Positions 24,422 through 34,024 are shown, numbered from the stretch's first letter. The stretch is DNA of 56,288 bases from Spirosoma spitsbergense DSM 19989 (GCF_000374085.1 NZ_KB893567.1:244-56531), one strand, 5' to 3'. Program-made: numbers and translations. Notes: generated by a model not told the origin, from the letters alone.

Positions 24422-26854
24422 TACACCGGAGGCTGTCACTTCCGCGCCTGCTCCCGGCCCTTTTACCACAAGAGGCCTGTCTTTGTACCGCTCCGTTGTG
24501 AAAGAAACGATGTTGTCGGCACCGGTCAGCTGATAAAATGGATGCTCCGGCCCCACCGACCGCAGACCGATAGTGGCTTTGCCATGCTCGAAACTGGCTA
24601 CAAAACGCAGTTTTTCGCTGTTGGCTTCTGCCTCGCTGAGCAGGTTTTCAAAATAATCGTTATTACGTTCCAGTTCATTGAAAAAGTCGGGAATTGTTGG
24701 GGCCAACAGGCAGGATGCTGGTAGCATATTCGTGACCGTTACATCGTCTGGTTCCAGTGGGAAACCGGCTTCCCGGGCCAGAATTAGAATCTTACGGGCC
24801 ACATCCTGCCCACTCAGGTCGTCGCGCGGGTCTGGTTCGGTATAGCCCTTCTCCTTTGCTTCCCGCACCACATCGGCGAAGGATATACCGGGTTTGAAGG
24901 TGTTGAAAATGAAGGAAAGCGTACCCGATAAAATGGCTTCAATTTTCAGGAAACGGTCGCCGGACGTGATTAGGCCCTGCACGGTGTTAATGATTGGAAG
25001 ACCGGCACCCACGTTGGTTTCGTAAAGGAACTTAACACCCCGGTTCAGGGCGGTGCGCTGCAACCGGCGATACTCACTGTAGGGGCCGGAATTTGCTACT
25101 TTATTGGGCGTAACTACAGAAATGTTGGCGTCCAGTAATGACTCGTAGAACTGAACAATATCCTTGTCCGACGTACAGTCGATGAATACTGAGTTGGGCA
25201 GGTTGTAATCTTTTATCTTCTCCACAAAGGCCGGGAGGGATGTCGTGACACCCTCGGTCAGCAACCGGTCGTGCCAGTTGTTCAGCGAGATACCCTGCGG
25301 GTCGAGCACCATCTTTTTAGTGTTTGTCATGCCCACTACGCACACTTTCAGTAGCTTCTCCGACCGTAGAAATTCTGATTGGTCGAAGATTTGTTTCAAC
25401 AGCGTTTTTCCAATCAGTCCGGTGCCAACCAGATACAGGTTCAGCACCCGCGCTTCGGACTGGAAAAAGATGTTGTGCAACGCGTTGAGTGCCTTGGACA
25501 GGTTATTTCGGTTGATAACGACCGAGATATTTATCTCCGAAGAACCCTGTGCAACGGCAACAATATTGACCCCGTTTTTGCCCAGTACCGAGAAAAGTTT
25601 TCCGGCAATACCCGAGCTTTTCTTCATGCCTTCGCCAACGGTAGCAATGACCGATAAATCCCGCTCGATAGCGACGCTGTCAATATGGCCCTGTTCAATC
25701 TCAGTGGCGAATTCTGCGTCTAAAATGGCTTTCACATCGTCTGCCCCACGGGGGTCGATAGCGAAACAGATGGAGTGTTCCGATGAAGCCTGAGAGATGA
25801 GAATAACGCTGATTTTGTGCGCGGCCAGTACACCAAATAGTTTTGCCGATACACCCGCCACCCCAATCATGCCTGACCCCTGCAAGTTGACAAGGGCAAT
25901 GTCGTCAATACTCGAAATACCCGTAATGGTATACTGCCGCCGTTCGGCGGTGCGGCTCACCACCGTGCCCTCGTGCGTTGGGTTGAACGTGTTCAGCACC
26001 CGAACCGGAATGTTTTGGGCAAAAGCCGGTTGCAGGCTGGGTGGGTAAATCACTTTGGCCCCGAAATGGCTGAGTTCCATTGCTTCGGCGTAGGTGATGG
26101 TCGGGATATTGAACGCGTTGGGGACTTTGCGCGGGTCGGCGGTCATCATTCCGTCAACATCCGTCCAGATATCAATAATGTCGGCGTTGAGGGCAGCGCC
26201 AAGGATGCTTGCCGTATAGTCCGAACCGCCCCGGCCGAGGGTGGTTGTTTCGTTCTTTTCGGTTGAGCCGATAAAGCCCGTAACCATCTGAATGGCCGTG
26301 CCGGGACGGTCTGAATTTTTGGCGAAATAATCCCGAATCAGTTCGTTGGTGAGGGTGTAGTTTACTTCGGCGTGACCAAACTGGGTATCGGTTTTGATGA
26401 GTTGACGGGCATCGCAGAACTGCGCCGGAATACCCCGGCTTCGTACGCATTCGGTAATGACAGTCGTCGATAAGCGTTCGCCAAAACTGGTAATCAGATC
26501 ATGGGTGCGGGGAGTGAGTTCGCGAATGAGGGATACGCCCCGGAGCAGGTCTTCCAGTTCATTCACAATCCCCCGAACGTGCGCCACCACTTTGCCTTGT
26601 TCCTTTACCGGAATAAGGGCTTTCACGATGTTAAAATGCCGGTCTTCAATACGTCGGACCAGTTCCATATAATCGGGTTCGCCGGAAATAGCCATGCGGC
26701 CGATTTCAATAAGCTGGTTGGTAATATCACCCATTGCCGAGAAAACAACCGCTATCTGATCGCCATTCCGGCGGTGGGTATCAATGATTTCGATAACCTG
26801 CCTGATGCTCTCTACGGAGCCAACCGACGTGCCGCCAAATTTTAAAACCTGCAT
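24383..26854 (-). CDS. thrA: Bifunctional aspartate kinase/homoserine dehydrogenase I
   Basis: An 823-residue fusion that carries out the first and third steps from aspartate to homoserine, for threonine and methionine synthesis. The kinase domain opens with KFGGTSVGS (residues 5-13) and contains FGERLSTTV and GRGGSDYTASILG. Two ACT regulatory repeats cover about 315-460 (ISQASSEHSICFAI, VAQGSSEINISVVI). The dehydrogenase domain begins at about 465 with the NAD(P) loop VGTGLIGKTLL and has the catalytic region ending in DPRDDLSGQDVARK. Length and domain order match the family. thrB and thrC are not adjacent; a toxin-antitoxin cassette follows instead. Confidence 0.97.
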   Translation of the reverse strand: MQVLKFGGTSVGSVESIRQVIEIIDTHRRNGDQIAVVFSAMGDITNQLIEIGRMAISGEPDYMELVRRIEDRHFNIVKALIPVKEQGKVVAHVRGIVNELEDLLRGVSLIRELTPRTHDLITSFGERLSTTVITECVRSRGIPAQFCDARQLIKTDTQFGHAEVNYTLTNELIRDYFAKNSDRPGTAIQMVTGFIGSTEKNETTTLGRGGSDYTASILGAALNADIIDIWTDVDGMMTADPRKVPNAFNIPTITYAEAMELSHFGAKVIYPPSLQPAFAQNIPVRVLNTFNPTHEGTVVSRTAERRQYTITGISSIDDIALVNLQGSGMIGVAGVSAKLFGVLAAHKISVILISQASSEHSICFAIDPRGADDVKAILDAEFATEIEQGHIDSVAIERDLSVIATVGEGMKKSSGIAGKLFSVLGKNGVNIVAVAQGSSEINISVVINRNNLSKALNALHNIFFQSEARVLNLYLVGTGLIGKTLLKQIFDQSEFLRSEKLLKVCVVGMTNTKKMVLDPQGISLNNWHDRLLTEGVTTSLPAFVEKIKDYNLPNSVFIDCTSDKDIVQFYESLLDANISVVTPNKVANSGPYSEYRRLQRTALNRGVKFLYETNVGAGLPIINTVQGLITSGDRFLKIEAILSGTLSFIFNTFKPGISFADVVREAKEKGYTEPDPRDDLSGQDVARKILILAREAGFPLEPDDVTVTNMLPASCLLAPTIPDFFNELERNNDYFENLLSEAEANSEKLRFVASFEHGKATIGLRSVGPEHPFYQLTGADNIVSFTTERYKDRPLVVKGPGAGAEVTASGVFADVVSIGSYLA

Positions 26855-26966
26855 TTTTAATGAGTAAATGAATAAATGAGCGATGGAGTGAATGGCTTGT
26901 CAAGCGCGGTTTTCACTCGATCAAAAATAAATCAGGAAGGTGTTGTTGATGGTCGTTTTGGGTTAG

Positions 26967-26974
26967 CAAAGATA
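26967..26974 (-). promoter_or_regulatory. Promoter -7 box (TATCTTTG) for thrA
   Basis: The minus strand reads TATCTTTG, an exact TAnnTTTG match, 113 nt upstream of the thrA start. The resulting leader of about 105 nt contains a 7-bp inverted repeat (GAGTGAA at 26886-26892, TTCACTC at 26912-26918) and a low-complexity ATGAATGA-like tract close to the ATG. No leader peptide rich in Thr or Ile was seen. Confidence 0.45.
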
Positions 26975-27006
26975 GCAAGGGACAAAGACTTTAGGGTGAC
27001 TTCAAT

Positions 27007-27037
27007 AGAAAAGGCACGTCCGGGACGTGCCTTTTCT
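27007..27037. terminator. Intrinsic terminator after the small-membrane-protein remnant
   Basis: AGAAAAGGCACGTCC (27007-27021) and GGACGTGCCTTTTCT (27023-27037) are perfect reverse complements. On the minus strand it ends in a run of T after the stem and lies 46 nt beyond the stop of the gene remnant at 27083-27280. Confidence 0.75.
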
Positions 27038-27082
27038 GTGGCGGAGAATCTGCTAAAAATTGCTGAAACCTTGATTGTTCAA

Positions 27083-27280
27083 TCAATCTTGATGTACAAT
27101 CAGCCAGCCTGCGCCAATGGTTAATGCATCTTCGGCCAGGGCAACCCAAAGGTCGGGGATGTCTTTTTCGTGCGTAAGCCAACGGCGTAACTGGAAGAAG
27201 GCAAATGAACCGGCAACCGCGCCCACTGCCCCGACTACGGCGCCAGTTGGTGCCGGCCATACACTGCCCCTATTGCCCCT
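27083..27280 (-). pseudogene. C-terminal remnant of a small DUF4126-like membrane protein
   Basis: An open frame of about 65 codons without an ATG reads TGAVVGAVGAVAGSFAFFQL, then RRWLTHEKDIPDLWVALAED and ALTIGAGWLIV before the stop. The Gly/Ala-rich membrane stretch followed by LPD-VALAEDAL-IGAG resembles the C-terminal end of DUF4126-type membrane proteins, usually 150-190 residues. The preceding frame is closed by TGA, while a neighbouring frame reads EGAIGAVYG, as if a frameshift had split the same Gly/Ala-rich segment. A good terminator follows. I read it as a decayed gene lacking its 5' part. The family match rests on a short segment and is tentative. Confidence 0.5.
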
Positions 27281-27337
27281 TCAGCATCTTAAATCTAAGC
27301 CTGTATTTACGTGATCTTAATATCTATGGTCAACTGA

Positions 27338-28243
27338 TCAATACGCTTCATACGTGAAGATTAAGGTTTCGGTCACCACTGAATTCGTCATTGTCGTGCG
27401 GCTGGTTGGTAGGTTGGCCGAGTTGTAGGTGTAGCTATACGTGATAGCTAAAGGACTGACTCCATTGGAACCCGCGACCGACAAGACGTTGTTCTCACTT
27501 AAATTATAGGGGTTATCAATACCACCGTACAGTGTATAAAATGGGCCAAACGCGGGTGATGAACTGGCAAATGGCAAAAAAACACCCGGAGCAGGAATGA
27601 TAAATACGCCATAAAAAGGATTCACTTTATTGTCGAATGTGTAGCTGGCGTTTATCGAACGGCTATAAACGGGAGGAGCCGATGGAGGCCCTACTGAAGC
27701 ACTTACTGAAAAAGCTTCATTTGCAGACGTTAGGTTGTTTGCCGTAAAAGTAAATGAGCCTCCTCCACTGGACCGTAGACCACTAATACTGATGCTTTTG
27801 CCATAGGTTGACACTTTATTGTCTGAATTGTAGCGAGGGGATACAAAGAAGCTGGACGGCGAATTTGATAACCCCGACAACTGACCGACTGAATTGTAAG
27901 TAAGGCCGTAGCTTTCTGAGGCCGATCCCCTGCGGATTTGAGCGTGTTGAACCTGCGTCAGGCGATTCTGCCCATCATATTGGTAAAGCGTGTTCTCAAC
28001 GGGGGCTAACACACTGTCGGGGGTCTGATAAGCAATTATCGAGCTTAGTCGCCCCTGTCCATCGTAGGAAAAGGCATTGACTATACTCACGCTGGCACTG
28101 CTGGTCAATTGCTGAGTAATCGTCTTTACCCGTAACCGATTTGCGCCGGGCGTAACGACTGGTAAGCGGTGATCCGTGCAACCCCAAAACTCAACAATAA
28201 CTAGTAGGCAAACAAGGCCTCGAAATAAACGGGTAGTAGTCAT
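27338..28243 (-). CDS. Hypothetical lipoprotein with YD-repeat-like segments
   Basis: A 301-residue exported protein with a lipobox at Cys22 (VIVEFWGC). Several segments have the form Y-x-YDGQNRL, FSYDGQGRLSSI, LTYNSVGQLSG and YTYNSANLP, that is, degenerate YD/RHS-like beta repeats of about 30-50 residues as seen in many Bacteroidota surface lipoproteins. No catalytic motif is visible. It is monocistronic and probably surface exposed or on the inner face of the outer membrane. Function is unknown. Confidence 0.72.
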   Translation of the reverse strand: MTTTRLFRGLVCLLVIVEFWGCTDHRLPVVTPGANRLRVKTITQQLTSSASVSIVNAFSYDGQGRLSSIIAYQTPDSVLAPVENTLYQYDGQNRLTQVQHAQIRRGSASESYGLTYNSVGQLSGLSNSPSSFFVSPRYNSDNKVSTYGKSISISGLRSSGGGSFTFTANNLTSANEAFSVSASVGPPSAPPVYSRSINASYTFDNKVNPFYGVFIIPAPGVFLPFASSSPAFGPFYTLYGGIDNPYNLSENNVLSVAGSNGVSPLAITYSYTYNSANLPTSRTTMTNSVVTETLIFTYEAY

Positions 28244-28531
28244 AGGGATATTGGTTGAAAGTAGTATATGTTGTACGCTTTAAAAGCACTGTAAGTACCC
28301 TGATATGAGTTACATAACTCTACTAATCATAGGATTGTGTATGGATAAATTGGTCATGAAAGTAAGCACAAACGAAATTTTTTTACAGGGTGAATTTTTT
28401 TACTGAGTGCTCTATTTATCCAACGGTATTACTATGAAACAACCGCACGTTAGACGTTGAGCCTGTTTACGCTTTTTATCTTGCAGCATGAGCTGACAAA
28501 AACGCTTCCCGAGTCTATCCGATACGTTTGT

Positions 28532-30523
28532 TCAGTTCTGCTTCCGCAGCCGGATAACCTGTCCGCCACCAGCAGCCAGTTTGAGCATAACCGCATCCGT
28601 TTTGCGGACGGTGCGCGTCTGCTGGGTTAGATGGTTCGGGTTCTGAGCTACGTCGGGGGCATCTGCGTAGACTTCGGCCGTATAAACGCCATCCGATAAA
28701 AAGTCCATTTTTACCGGAATTTCACGGGCTTTTGAGTTAGTAATGCTCCCTACAAACCAGTCGTCGCCCTTGCGCCGGGCAAGGGTGATGTGTTGTCCGA
28801 CTTCAGCCGCCAGCACCCGCACTTCGTCCCAGGTGGTGGGTATCTGCGTCAGCAAGTCGAAACCCGGTTGGCCTTTGTAGGCATCGGGGTAGTCGGCTAC
28901 CATGCCGAGGTAACTTTCCAGCACTACATACATCGCTAACTGATGGCATCGGGTGCCAAACATCATAGGACGGATATAATGTACCTTAAACTGACTGGCT
29001 GGTACGGCCCGGAAGCCGCCGAGGTGTAAATCGGTGGCACCCGCCAGCATCCGGGTGAAGGGAAAGTTGATGTCGTGGTCGGGGGTGACGAGCGAGTCCC
29101 ACTTGTTCACCTCGTAGTTGAGGGTGCCTTCCCGGGTGAATTCGTTGGGGTAGGTGCGATGCATACCCGTGGGTTTATACGCCCCGTGAAACTGAATGTG
29201 AATCTTGTGTTCGGCCGCCTTCTGGAGCATCCGCTCCTGGATGTTGACCATTTCCTGGTCGTCGCGGTCCATAAAATCGACCATCATGCCTTTGATACCC
29301 CAGCGTTCATACTGGGCAAGTATCGAGTCGATGCGGGGGTAGAGTGCCGACCAGTATACCCAAACCCGAATACCCACGTCCCTACTTTTAGCGTAGTCGC
29401 ACACTTTCTGCATATCCAGGCCCGGAATGGCCTGGGCCGCGTTGGCATTTGGTCCGGGCACATAGTTAGTGCCATCGCTCACGTACCATTCGTGCCCTCC
29501 GTATTCTACCACCGAATGGTAATCGATGTGGTTATCGGCGCAGAAGTCGATATAGTACTTCTGGGTCTCGAAATTATTTCCCGGGGCAAAAACCGTATCG
29601 GGTACGATGGTGCCGTTCCACCACGGGAAAGTCGTTTTGCCGGGCTTGATCCAAGATACATCCGGGATTTTGCAGGGCGGACTGAGACTCGTCAGGATAT
29701 TGGATTCGATGAGCGTGCCCACCCGGTCGCCGATGAGCATTACCCGCCAGGGCGTTTGATGGGGCAGAACGGCTTTTACTTTGGTCATTCCATCAACCGG
29801 TCCTGATTGGTTTGGCAGGGGCGAAAGCTGGCTGGTCAGGAGGCCGTTCTTTTTAATCAAATACATACCAGCGTAATCGGTCAGCGCTGCTTCGGTGATG
29901 GCCATGCAGGTTTTGTCTGGATATTCAAACAGAGCTGGCATGTCCATGAGCGTATCATTTCGGATACTATCCAGCGGAATAGTGGTGTACAGTCCCTCGT
30001 GCGAGGTCAGGAAGTTGAGCCGGAAAAGAACGTGAGCCGTTGGGTTCCACGCCAGTTGAAAGGTCGATTTCTCGTCGGTCAATACGTAGTCTGACCAGTT
30101 GGTTTGTTTGGGGAATTCATATCGAAAGGCCACACCGTCGTCGAATACCCGCACGACCAGATTAATCAGCCGTTTGCTGCCCGACTTTTCGCTCAATGGG
30201 AAAATAGCTTCCCGACAATGGTTACGGGCCGTTTTTACTTTTCCCACCACTAAGTCGTACGTTTCGTCAATCTCCCGGAAAATGGGTTTTCCCTGTTTCA
30301 GATTTGCGCCGAACGGTCCGCTTTCCTGAAACGTCAGGTTTAGTTCTGACTGGTCAACCAGTATCTTTTTGTCGAAAAGAACCCGGTAGGTGGGCGATGT
30401 TTTAGTCAGGTTAAACACGAAAACAATCCGGCCGTTGGGCGATTCGACCTGTATATCTTTGGCTGACAAAGGCGGGGAAATCAGCAGGAAAAGCAACCAG
30501 AGTAAACGGTCGGAGAACTTCAT
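28532..30523 (-). CDS. Glycoside hydrolase family 97 (alpha-glucosidase/alpha-galactosidase)
   Basis: A 663-residue GH97 enzyme with a signal peptide (first about 21 residues, cleavage near LSAKD). The N-terminal beta-sandwich begins with the family phrase VESPNGRIVFVF. The central TIM barrel contains VVEYGGHEWYVS, GIKGMMVDFMDRDDQEMV, IHIQFHGAYKPTGMHRTYPN and FTREGTLNYEVNKW, which hold the calcium-binding and acidic catalytic residues. The VDFMDRDDQ strand, with Asp in the position used as nucleophile by retaining members, suggests the retaining (alpha-galactosidase-like) branch, but I cannot exclude the SusB-like inverting branch. The C-terminal beta domain follows. It is periplasmic and not adjacent to a SusC/SusD pair. 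Confidence 0.93.
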   Translation of the reverse strand: MKFSDRLLWLLFLLISPPLSAKDIQVESPNGRIVFVFNLTKTSPTYRVLFDKKILVDQSELNLTFQESGPFGANLKQGKPIFREIDETYDLVVGKVKTARNHCREAIFPLSEKSGSKRLINLVVRVFDDGVAFRYEFPKQTNWSDYVLTDEKSTFQLAWNPTAHVLFRLNFLTSHEGLYTTIPLDSIRNDTLMDMPALFEYPDKTCMAITEAALTDYAGMYLIKKNGLLTSQLSPLPNQSGPVDGMTKVKAVLPHQTPWRVMLIGDRVGTLIESNILTSLSPPCKIPDVSWIKPGKTTFPWWNGTIVPDTVFAPGNNFETQKYYIDFCADNHIDYHSVVEYGGHEWYVSDGTNYVPGPNANAAQAIPGLDMQKVCDYAKSRDVGIRVWVYWSALYPRIDSILAQYERWGIKGMMVDFMDRDDQEMVNIQERMLQKAAEHKIHIQFHGAYKPTGMHRTYPNEFTREGTLNYEVNKWDSLVTPDHDINFPFTRMLAGATDLHLGGFRAVPASQFKVHYIRPMMFGTRCHQLAMYVVLESYLGMVADYPDAYKGQPGFDLLTQIPTTWDEVRVLAAEVGQHITLARRKGDDWFVGSITNSKAREIPVKMDFLSDGVYTAEVYADAPDVAQNPNHLTQQTRTVRKTDAVMLKLAAGGGQVIRLRKQN

Positions 30524-30575
30524 GAAAAGGGGATTTGTAAGCTAACGTTTCTTGTAAAGACAGCGCACCAATGTA

Positions 30576-30583
30576 CAAAGGTA
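30576..30583 (-). promoter_or_regulatory. Promoter -7 box (TACCTTTG) for the GH97 gene
   Basis: The minus strand reads TACCTTTG, an exact match to TAnnTTTG, 53 nt upstream of the GH97 start, in the 245-bp divergent region shared with the M20 gene. No clean -33 element was seen. Confidence 0.4.
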
Positions 30584-30768
30584 ACGGACTTTTACAGCAG
30601 GAAGAAAATGGCTTTCATTTGGTTTGATGCTAAAAACGGAGAATATAAAGTGGCAACTAGCCTATATTCATAGATGTATTATCGGTTCTCATCGGAAAAT
30701 ACGTATCAACTGCCCGACTTATTCGTAACTTTAGCACTGGTTTAATCAGTATAGAAAATTATATTTTG

Positions 30769-32124
30769 ATGAAAAAACAGATTTTACTCGCTTCGTCACT
30801 GGCTCTTAGCGGCCTACTTTCTCAGGCTGCATTGGGACAGGCAAATACCCTGAACGCCCGCATGGATAAAACGGCCGAGAGCCTTGAAAAAAAGGTGATA
30901 ACCTGGCGCAGAGAGATTCACCAGCATCCGGAGTTGGGTAACCGGGAGTTTCAGACCGCAGCCAAGATTGCCGCTCACTTGCAGTCGCTGGGGATGGAAG
31001 TGAAAACAGGCGTGGGCAAAACGGGCGTCGTTGGTTTGCTCAAAGGTGGTAAAGAAGGGCCAGTGGTAGCACTACGGGCCGATATGGATGGCCTGCCCGT
31101 GACCGAGCGCAATGATTTGGCTTTCAAATCAGACGTAAGAACCGAGTATAATGGGCAACAAACGGGCGTTATGCACGCCTGTGGCCATGATTCGCACGTG
31201 GCCATGCTGATGGGTGTAGCCGAAGTATTGAGCTCCGTAAAAAGTGATCTGCGCGGCACCGTGAAGTTTATCTTCCAGCCTGCCGAAGAAGGTGCCCCCG
31301 AAGGGGAAGAAGGCGGTGCCGAATTGATGGTAAAAGAGGGGGTACTGGACAACCCGAAAGTAGACGCCATTTTTGGTCTGCACATCAATTCGCAAACCGA
31401 AGTAGGAACCATCAAATACCGGTCTGGTGCCACGATGGCCGCCGTTGACCAGTATTCCATAAAAATCAAAGGCCGTCAGGCACACGGGGCTGCTCCCTGG
31501 TCGAGCGTTGACCCGATTGTTACGTCGGCTCAGGTGGTAATGGGTCTGCAAACCATCGTTAGCCGGAACGTAATCCTGACTGATAATGCGGCCGTGGTAA
31601 CGGTGGGTGCCCTGCACAGCGGCATTCGCCAGAATATCATTCCCGAAGAAGCAAACATGATTGGCACCATCCGCACGTTCAGTCCCGAAGCCCAGAAACT
31701 GGTTCACCGGCGTATCAATGAGATTGCCACCAATATCGCCGAGAGTGCGGGGGCCAAAGCTGATGTTAAAATTGATATCATGTATCCCGTTACGTACAAT
31801 GACCCAAAACTAACCGAGCAGATGCTGCCATCGTTGCAGACGGTAGCAGGTAAAAGCAATATCATTATCACGCCCGCTCAGACGGGTGCTGAAGATTTCT
31901 CGTTCTTTCAGCAGAAAGTACCGGGCTTCTTTTTCTTCCTAGGTGGCATGCCCAAAGGGAAGAAAGCAGAAGATGTCGGTTCGCACCATACGCCCGATTT
32001 TCAGATTGATGAAGGCGGTTTTGTACTGGGCATGAAATCACTTTGCCACCTGACCACCGACTATATGGAATTTGCCAATAAGGGCATTGCCGTTAAACAA
32101 CTAACGGTTTCGACCGGAAACTAG
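30769..32124 (+). CDS. M20 family amidohydrolase/carboxypeptidase
   Basis: A 451-residue exported hydrolase of the M20D group (hippurate hydrolase, N-acyl-amino-acid or indole-acetyl-amino-acid hydrolase types). The metal-binding motif HACGHDSHVAML and RADMDGLPV are followed by QPAEEG, containing the catalytic Glu, and the distal FFFLGG and GSHHTPDFQID segments. The signal peptide (LLASSLALSGLLSQAALGQA) places it in the periplasm. I start at the ATG at 30769, one codon inside a TTG reading. It is monocistronic, with a TAACTTTA box about 35 nt upstream of the start. Confidence 0.93.
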   Translation: MKKQILLASSLALSGLLSQAALGQANTLNARMDKTAESLEKKVITWRREIHQHPELGNREFQTAAKIAAHLQSLGMEVKTGVGKTGVVGLLKGGKEGPVVALRADMDGLPVTERNDLAFKSDVRTEYNGQQTGVMHACGHDSHVAMLMGVAEVLSSVKSDLRGTVKFIFQPAEEGAPEGEEGGAELMVKEGVLDNPKVDAIFGLHINSQTEVGTIKYRSGATMAAVDQYSIKIKGRQAHGAAPWSSVDPIVTSAQVVMGLQTIVSRNVILTDNAAVVTVGALHSGIRQNIIPEEANMIGTIRTFSPEAQKLVHRRINEIATNIAESAGAKADVKIDIMYPVTYNDPKLTEQMLPSLQTVAGKSNIIITPAQTGAEDFSFFQQKVPGFFFFLGGMPKGKKAEDVGSHHTPDFQIDEGGFVLGMKSLCHLTTDYMEFANKGIAVKQLTVSTGN

Positions 32125-32171
32125 ACTGCATTATCCGGTTTCAGGCAATATGTCTGAAATCGGATATTCTG

Positions 32172-32969
32172 TCAAATCTCCTTTCGTCTGCGGACAATGC
32201 GCGACAGTAAGCCGGGCATGAATCGTTTGAGGTAAATGCCATAGATTTCGGAACCCCCAATGTAAACTTCTTCTTTTTCTTTCTCTATTGCCCGCACGAG
32301 TCGCTTTGCGAAGACATCGGCGGGCATTCCTTTTTCCTGATTGTCATCCATTTTGCCATATGTCTGACCACTGGCTGTCAGTGCATTGACCGAAATGGCG
32401 GTTTTGACATAGCCTGGGCAAACCAGCGTTACCTGGATGCCTTCCTTATACACTTCGGCCCTCAGGGCATCGAAAAAACCGTGCAGGGCGTGTTTGCTGG
32501 CGCAGTAGCCCGAGCGCTGTTTGGTGGCTAACTTACCCGCCACACTGCTCGTAACCACAAAATAGCCATTACCCTGGGCCAGCATGACAGGCAGAACGGC
32601 TTTCGTTAGGGCAACAACACCAAAGAAATTGACAGCCATAATCTGTCGGTAAACCGACAAGTCGGTATCGACAACGGTGCTTCGCTGGCTGATACCCGCG
32701 TTATGGAACAGATAATCAATGCGGCCGAATCGCTGCTTTACAGTATCCACATGGGCCGAAAAACCATCTGTCTCCGTCATGTCCATGGGAAGAATCAACA
32801 ACTGCGAAACCGGTAAGCCGGTTTGGGTAGCCACCCGTTGCAGTTCCGTTTCACGTCGGGCTGACAAGACCAGCCGGACCCGCTTCGATTTGGCTAATTC
32901 GAGGGCCAGTGCTTCTCCAATACCAGACGAGGCACCGGTAATCCAGATAACGGAATCGTTCAAATCCAT
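32172..32969 (-). CDS. SDR family oxidoreductase (DHRS7-like)
   Basis: A 265-residue short-chain dehydrogenase with TGASSGIGEALALEL (cofactor), HNAG, VTSSVAGKLA (Ser) and YCASK (Tyr/Lys). The form resembles the DHRS7/YqjQ group, usually cytosolic or loosely membrane-bound, and the C-terminus is basic with hydrophobic residues (YLKRFMPGLLSRIVRRRKEI), suggesting membrane association. The gene starts 15 nt after the LD-carboxypeptidase stop, so the two form an operon. The substrate is unknown. Confidence 0.88.
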   Translation of the reverse strand: MDLNDSVIWITGASSGIGEALALELAKSKRVRLVLSARRETELQRVATQTGLPVSQLLILPMDMTETDGFSAHVDTVKQRFGRIDYLFHNAGISQRSTVVDTDLSVYRQIMAVNFFGVVALTKAVLPVMLAQGNGYFVVTSSVAGKLATKQRSGYCASKHALHGFFDALRAEVYKEGIQVTLVCPGYVKTAISVNALTASGQTYGKMDDNQEKGMPADVFAKRLVRAIEKEKEEVYIGGSEIYGIYLKRFMPGLLSRIVRRRKEI

Positions 32970-32984
32970 ACGGTACAGGAAGAG

Positions 32985-33884
32985 CTAGAAGTTGATACGG
33001 GCGGTTTCTGGCTGTACCACCAACTCAACCGATTTTCCGATGGGCAGTGCCAGATTGACCTCGACGTGACCCGCCGGGAAATCGAATAGGATAGGGTACG
33101 AATAATCAGCTACCGTATCGGCAATAATCTCAAACGAATCTTTGTTAAACGGCAGCGAACTGCTGGTGCGCATGTCGGTAAATTGCCCGACAACCAAACC
33201 GGCCAGATCCCGCAGATGCCCGGCACGCCGGAGTTGAGTCATCATCCGGTCGAGGGAAAAGAGCGTTTCGTCTATGTCTTCGATGAACAGAATTTTTCCG
33301 CCAAAATCCAGATCGGTTGGGGTTCCTACTGAGTTGACCAGCAGGGTCAGGTTGCCGCCCACTAATTGCCCTTCGGCCCGGCCCGGCCGGTTGAAGGGAT
33401 GAACGGCCACTGCATAATGCGTGGGTAATTCACCGAATAACCATTGCCGGACAGACTCCAGGGAAGCAGCCCGGTCGGGATCGCCAAACTGCCGGGGCAT
33501 CAGGCCGTGCAGACTGACAATATCGTTTTTTTGCAGCAGGCTCAATAGCACCGTTACATCACTGAAGCCTACCAGCCACTTCGGACTGGCCCGAATGCCG
33601 GTCAAATCAAGTCCGTCAACAAGTCGGTAACAGCCATAACCTCCCCGTGCTGCCAGGACCGCCCGCACATCGGGATTGTCGAAAAGTCGCTGGATGTCGG
33701 CCCGGCGCAGGTCATCGGAACCGGCAAAAGGGCCGTCGACAGCGTGCAGGCTATCACCTTCAATGACATTCAGGTGCCAGTCTTCGCGCAGAATACGAAG
33801 CCCTTCGGCAAGTTCTTCGAACGGGAACCAACTGGCGGGGGCTACTACGCCAACGGTATCGCCGGGGCGTAGGAAGGGGGGCAT
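32985..33884 (-). CDS. LD-carboxypeptidase (S66 family)
   Basis: A 299-residue serine peptidase that removes the terminal D-Ala from murein tetrapeptides during cell-wall recycling, or acts on related amide bonds as MccF does. The N-terminus PPFLRPGDTVGVVAPAS and LAARGGYGCYRL are family signatures. The nucleophile is Ser108 in GFSDVTVLL, with the Glu/His residues expected in IEDIDETLF and FDFPAGHVEVN. I prefer the ATG at 33884 over a GTG two codons earlier. No signal peptide is seen, so it should be cytosolic. It is the first gene of an operon with the SDR. Confidence 0.92.
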   Translation of the reverse strand: MPPFLRPGDTVGVVAPASWFPFEELAEGLRILREDWHLNVIEGDSLHAVDGPFAGSDDLRRADIQRLFDNPDVRAVLAARGGYGCYRLVDGLDLTGIRASPKWLVGFSDVTVLLSLLQKNDIVSLHGLMPRQFGDPDRAASLESVRQWLFGELPTHYAVAVHPFNRPGRAEGQLVGGNLTLLVNSVGTPTDLDFGGKILFIEDIDETLFSLDRMMTQLRRAGHLRDLAGLVVGQFTDMRTSSSLPFNKDSFEIIADTVADYSYPILFDFPAGHVEVNLALPIGKSVELVVQPETARINF

Positions 33885-33949
33885 AATCACGAGGCAATTT
33901 TTGGTATAAGGTTTATGTACACGGACTACGTAGAAAGAAGCGTAAATCG

Positions 33950-33957
33950 CAAAAATA
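33950..33957 (-). promoter_or_regulatory. Promoter -7 box (TATTTTTG) for the LD-carboxypeptidase operon
   Basis: The minus strand reads TATTTTTG, matching TAnnTTTG, about 65 nt upstream of the start. The -33 element is not clear. Confidence 0.35.
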
Positions 33958-34024
33958 CGCTTTCGTCTTTTCTCTTGCGTCCTGCGGTCTTCTGTCGTTC
34001 AGGATCGCCTTTTTAGTTTGTTCC

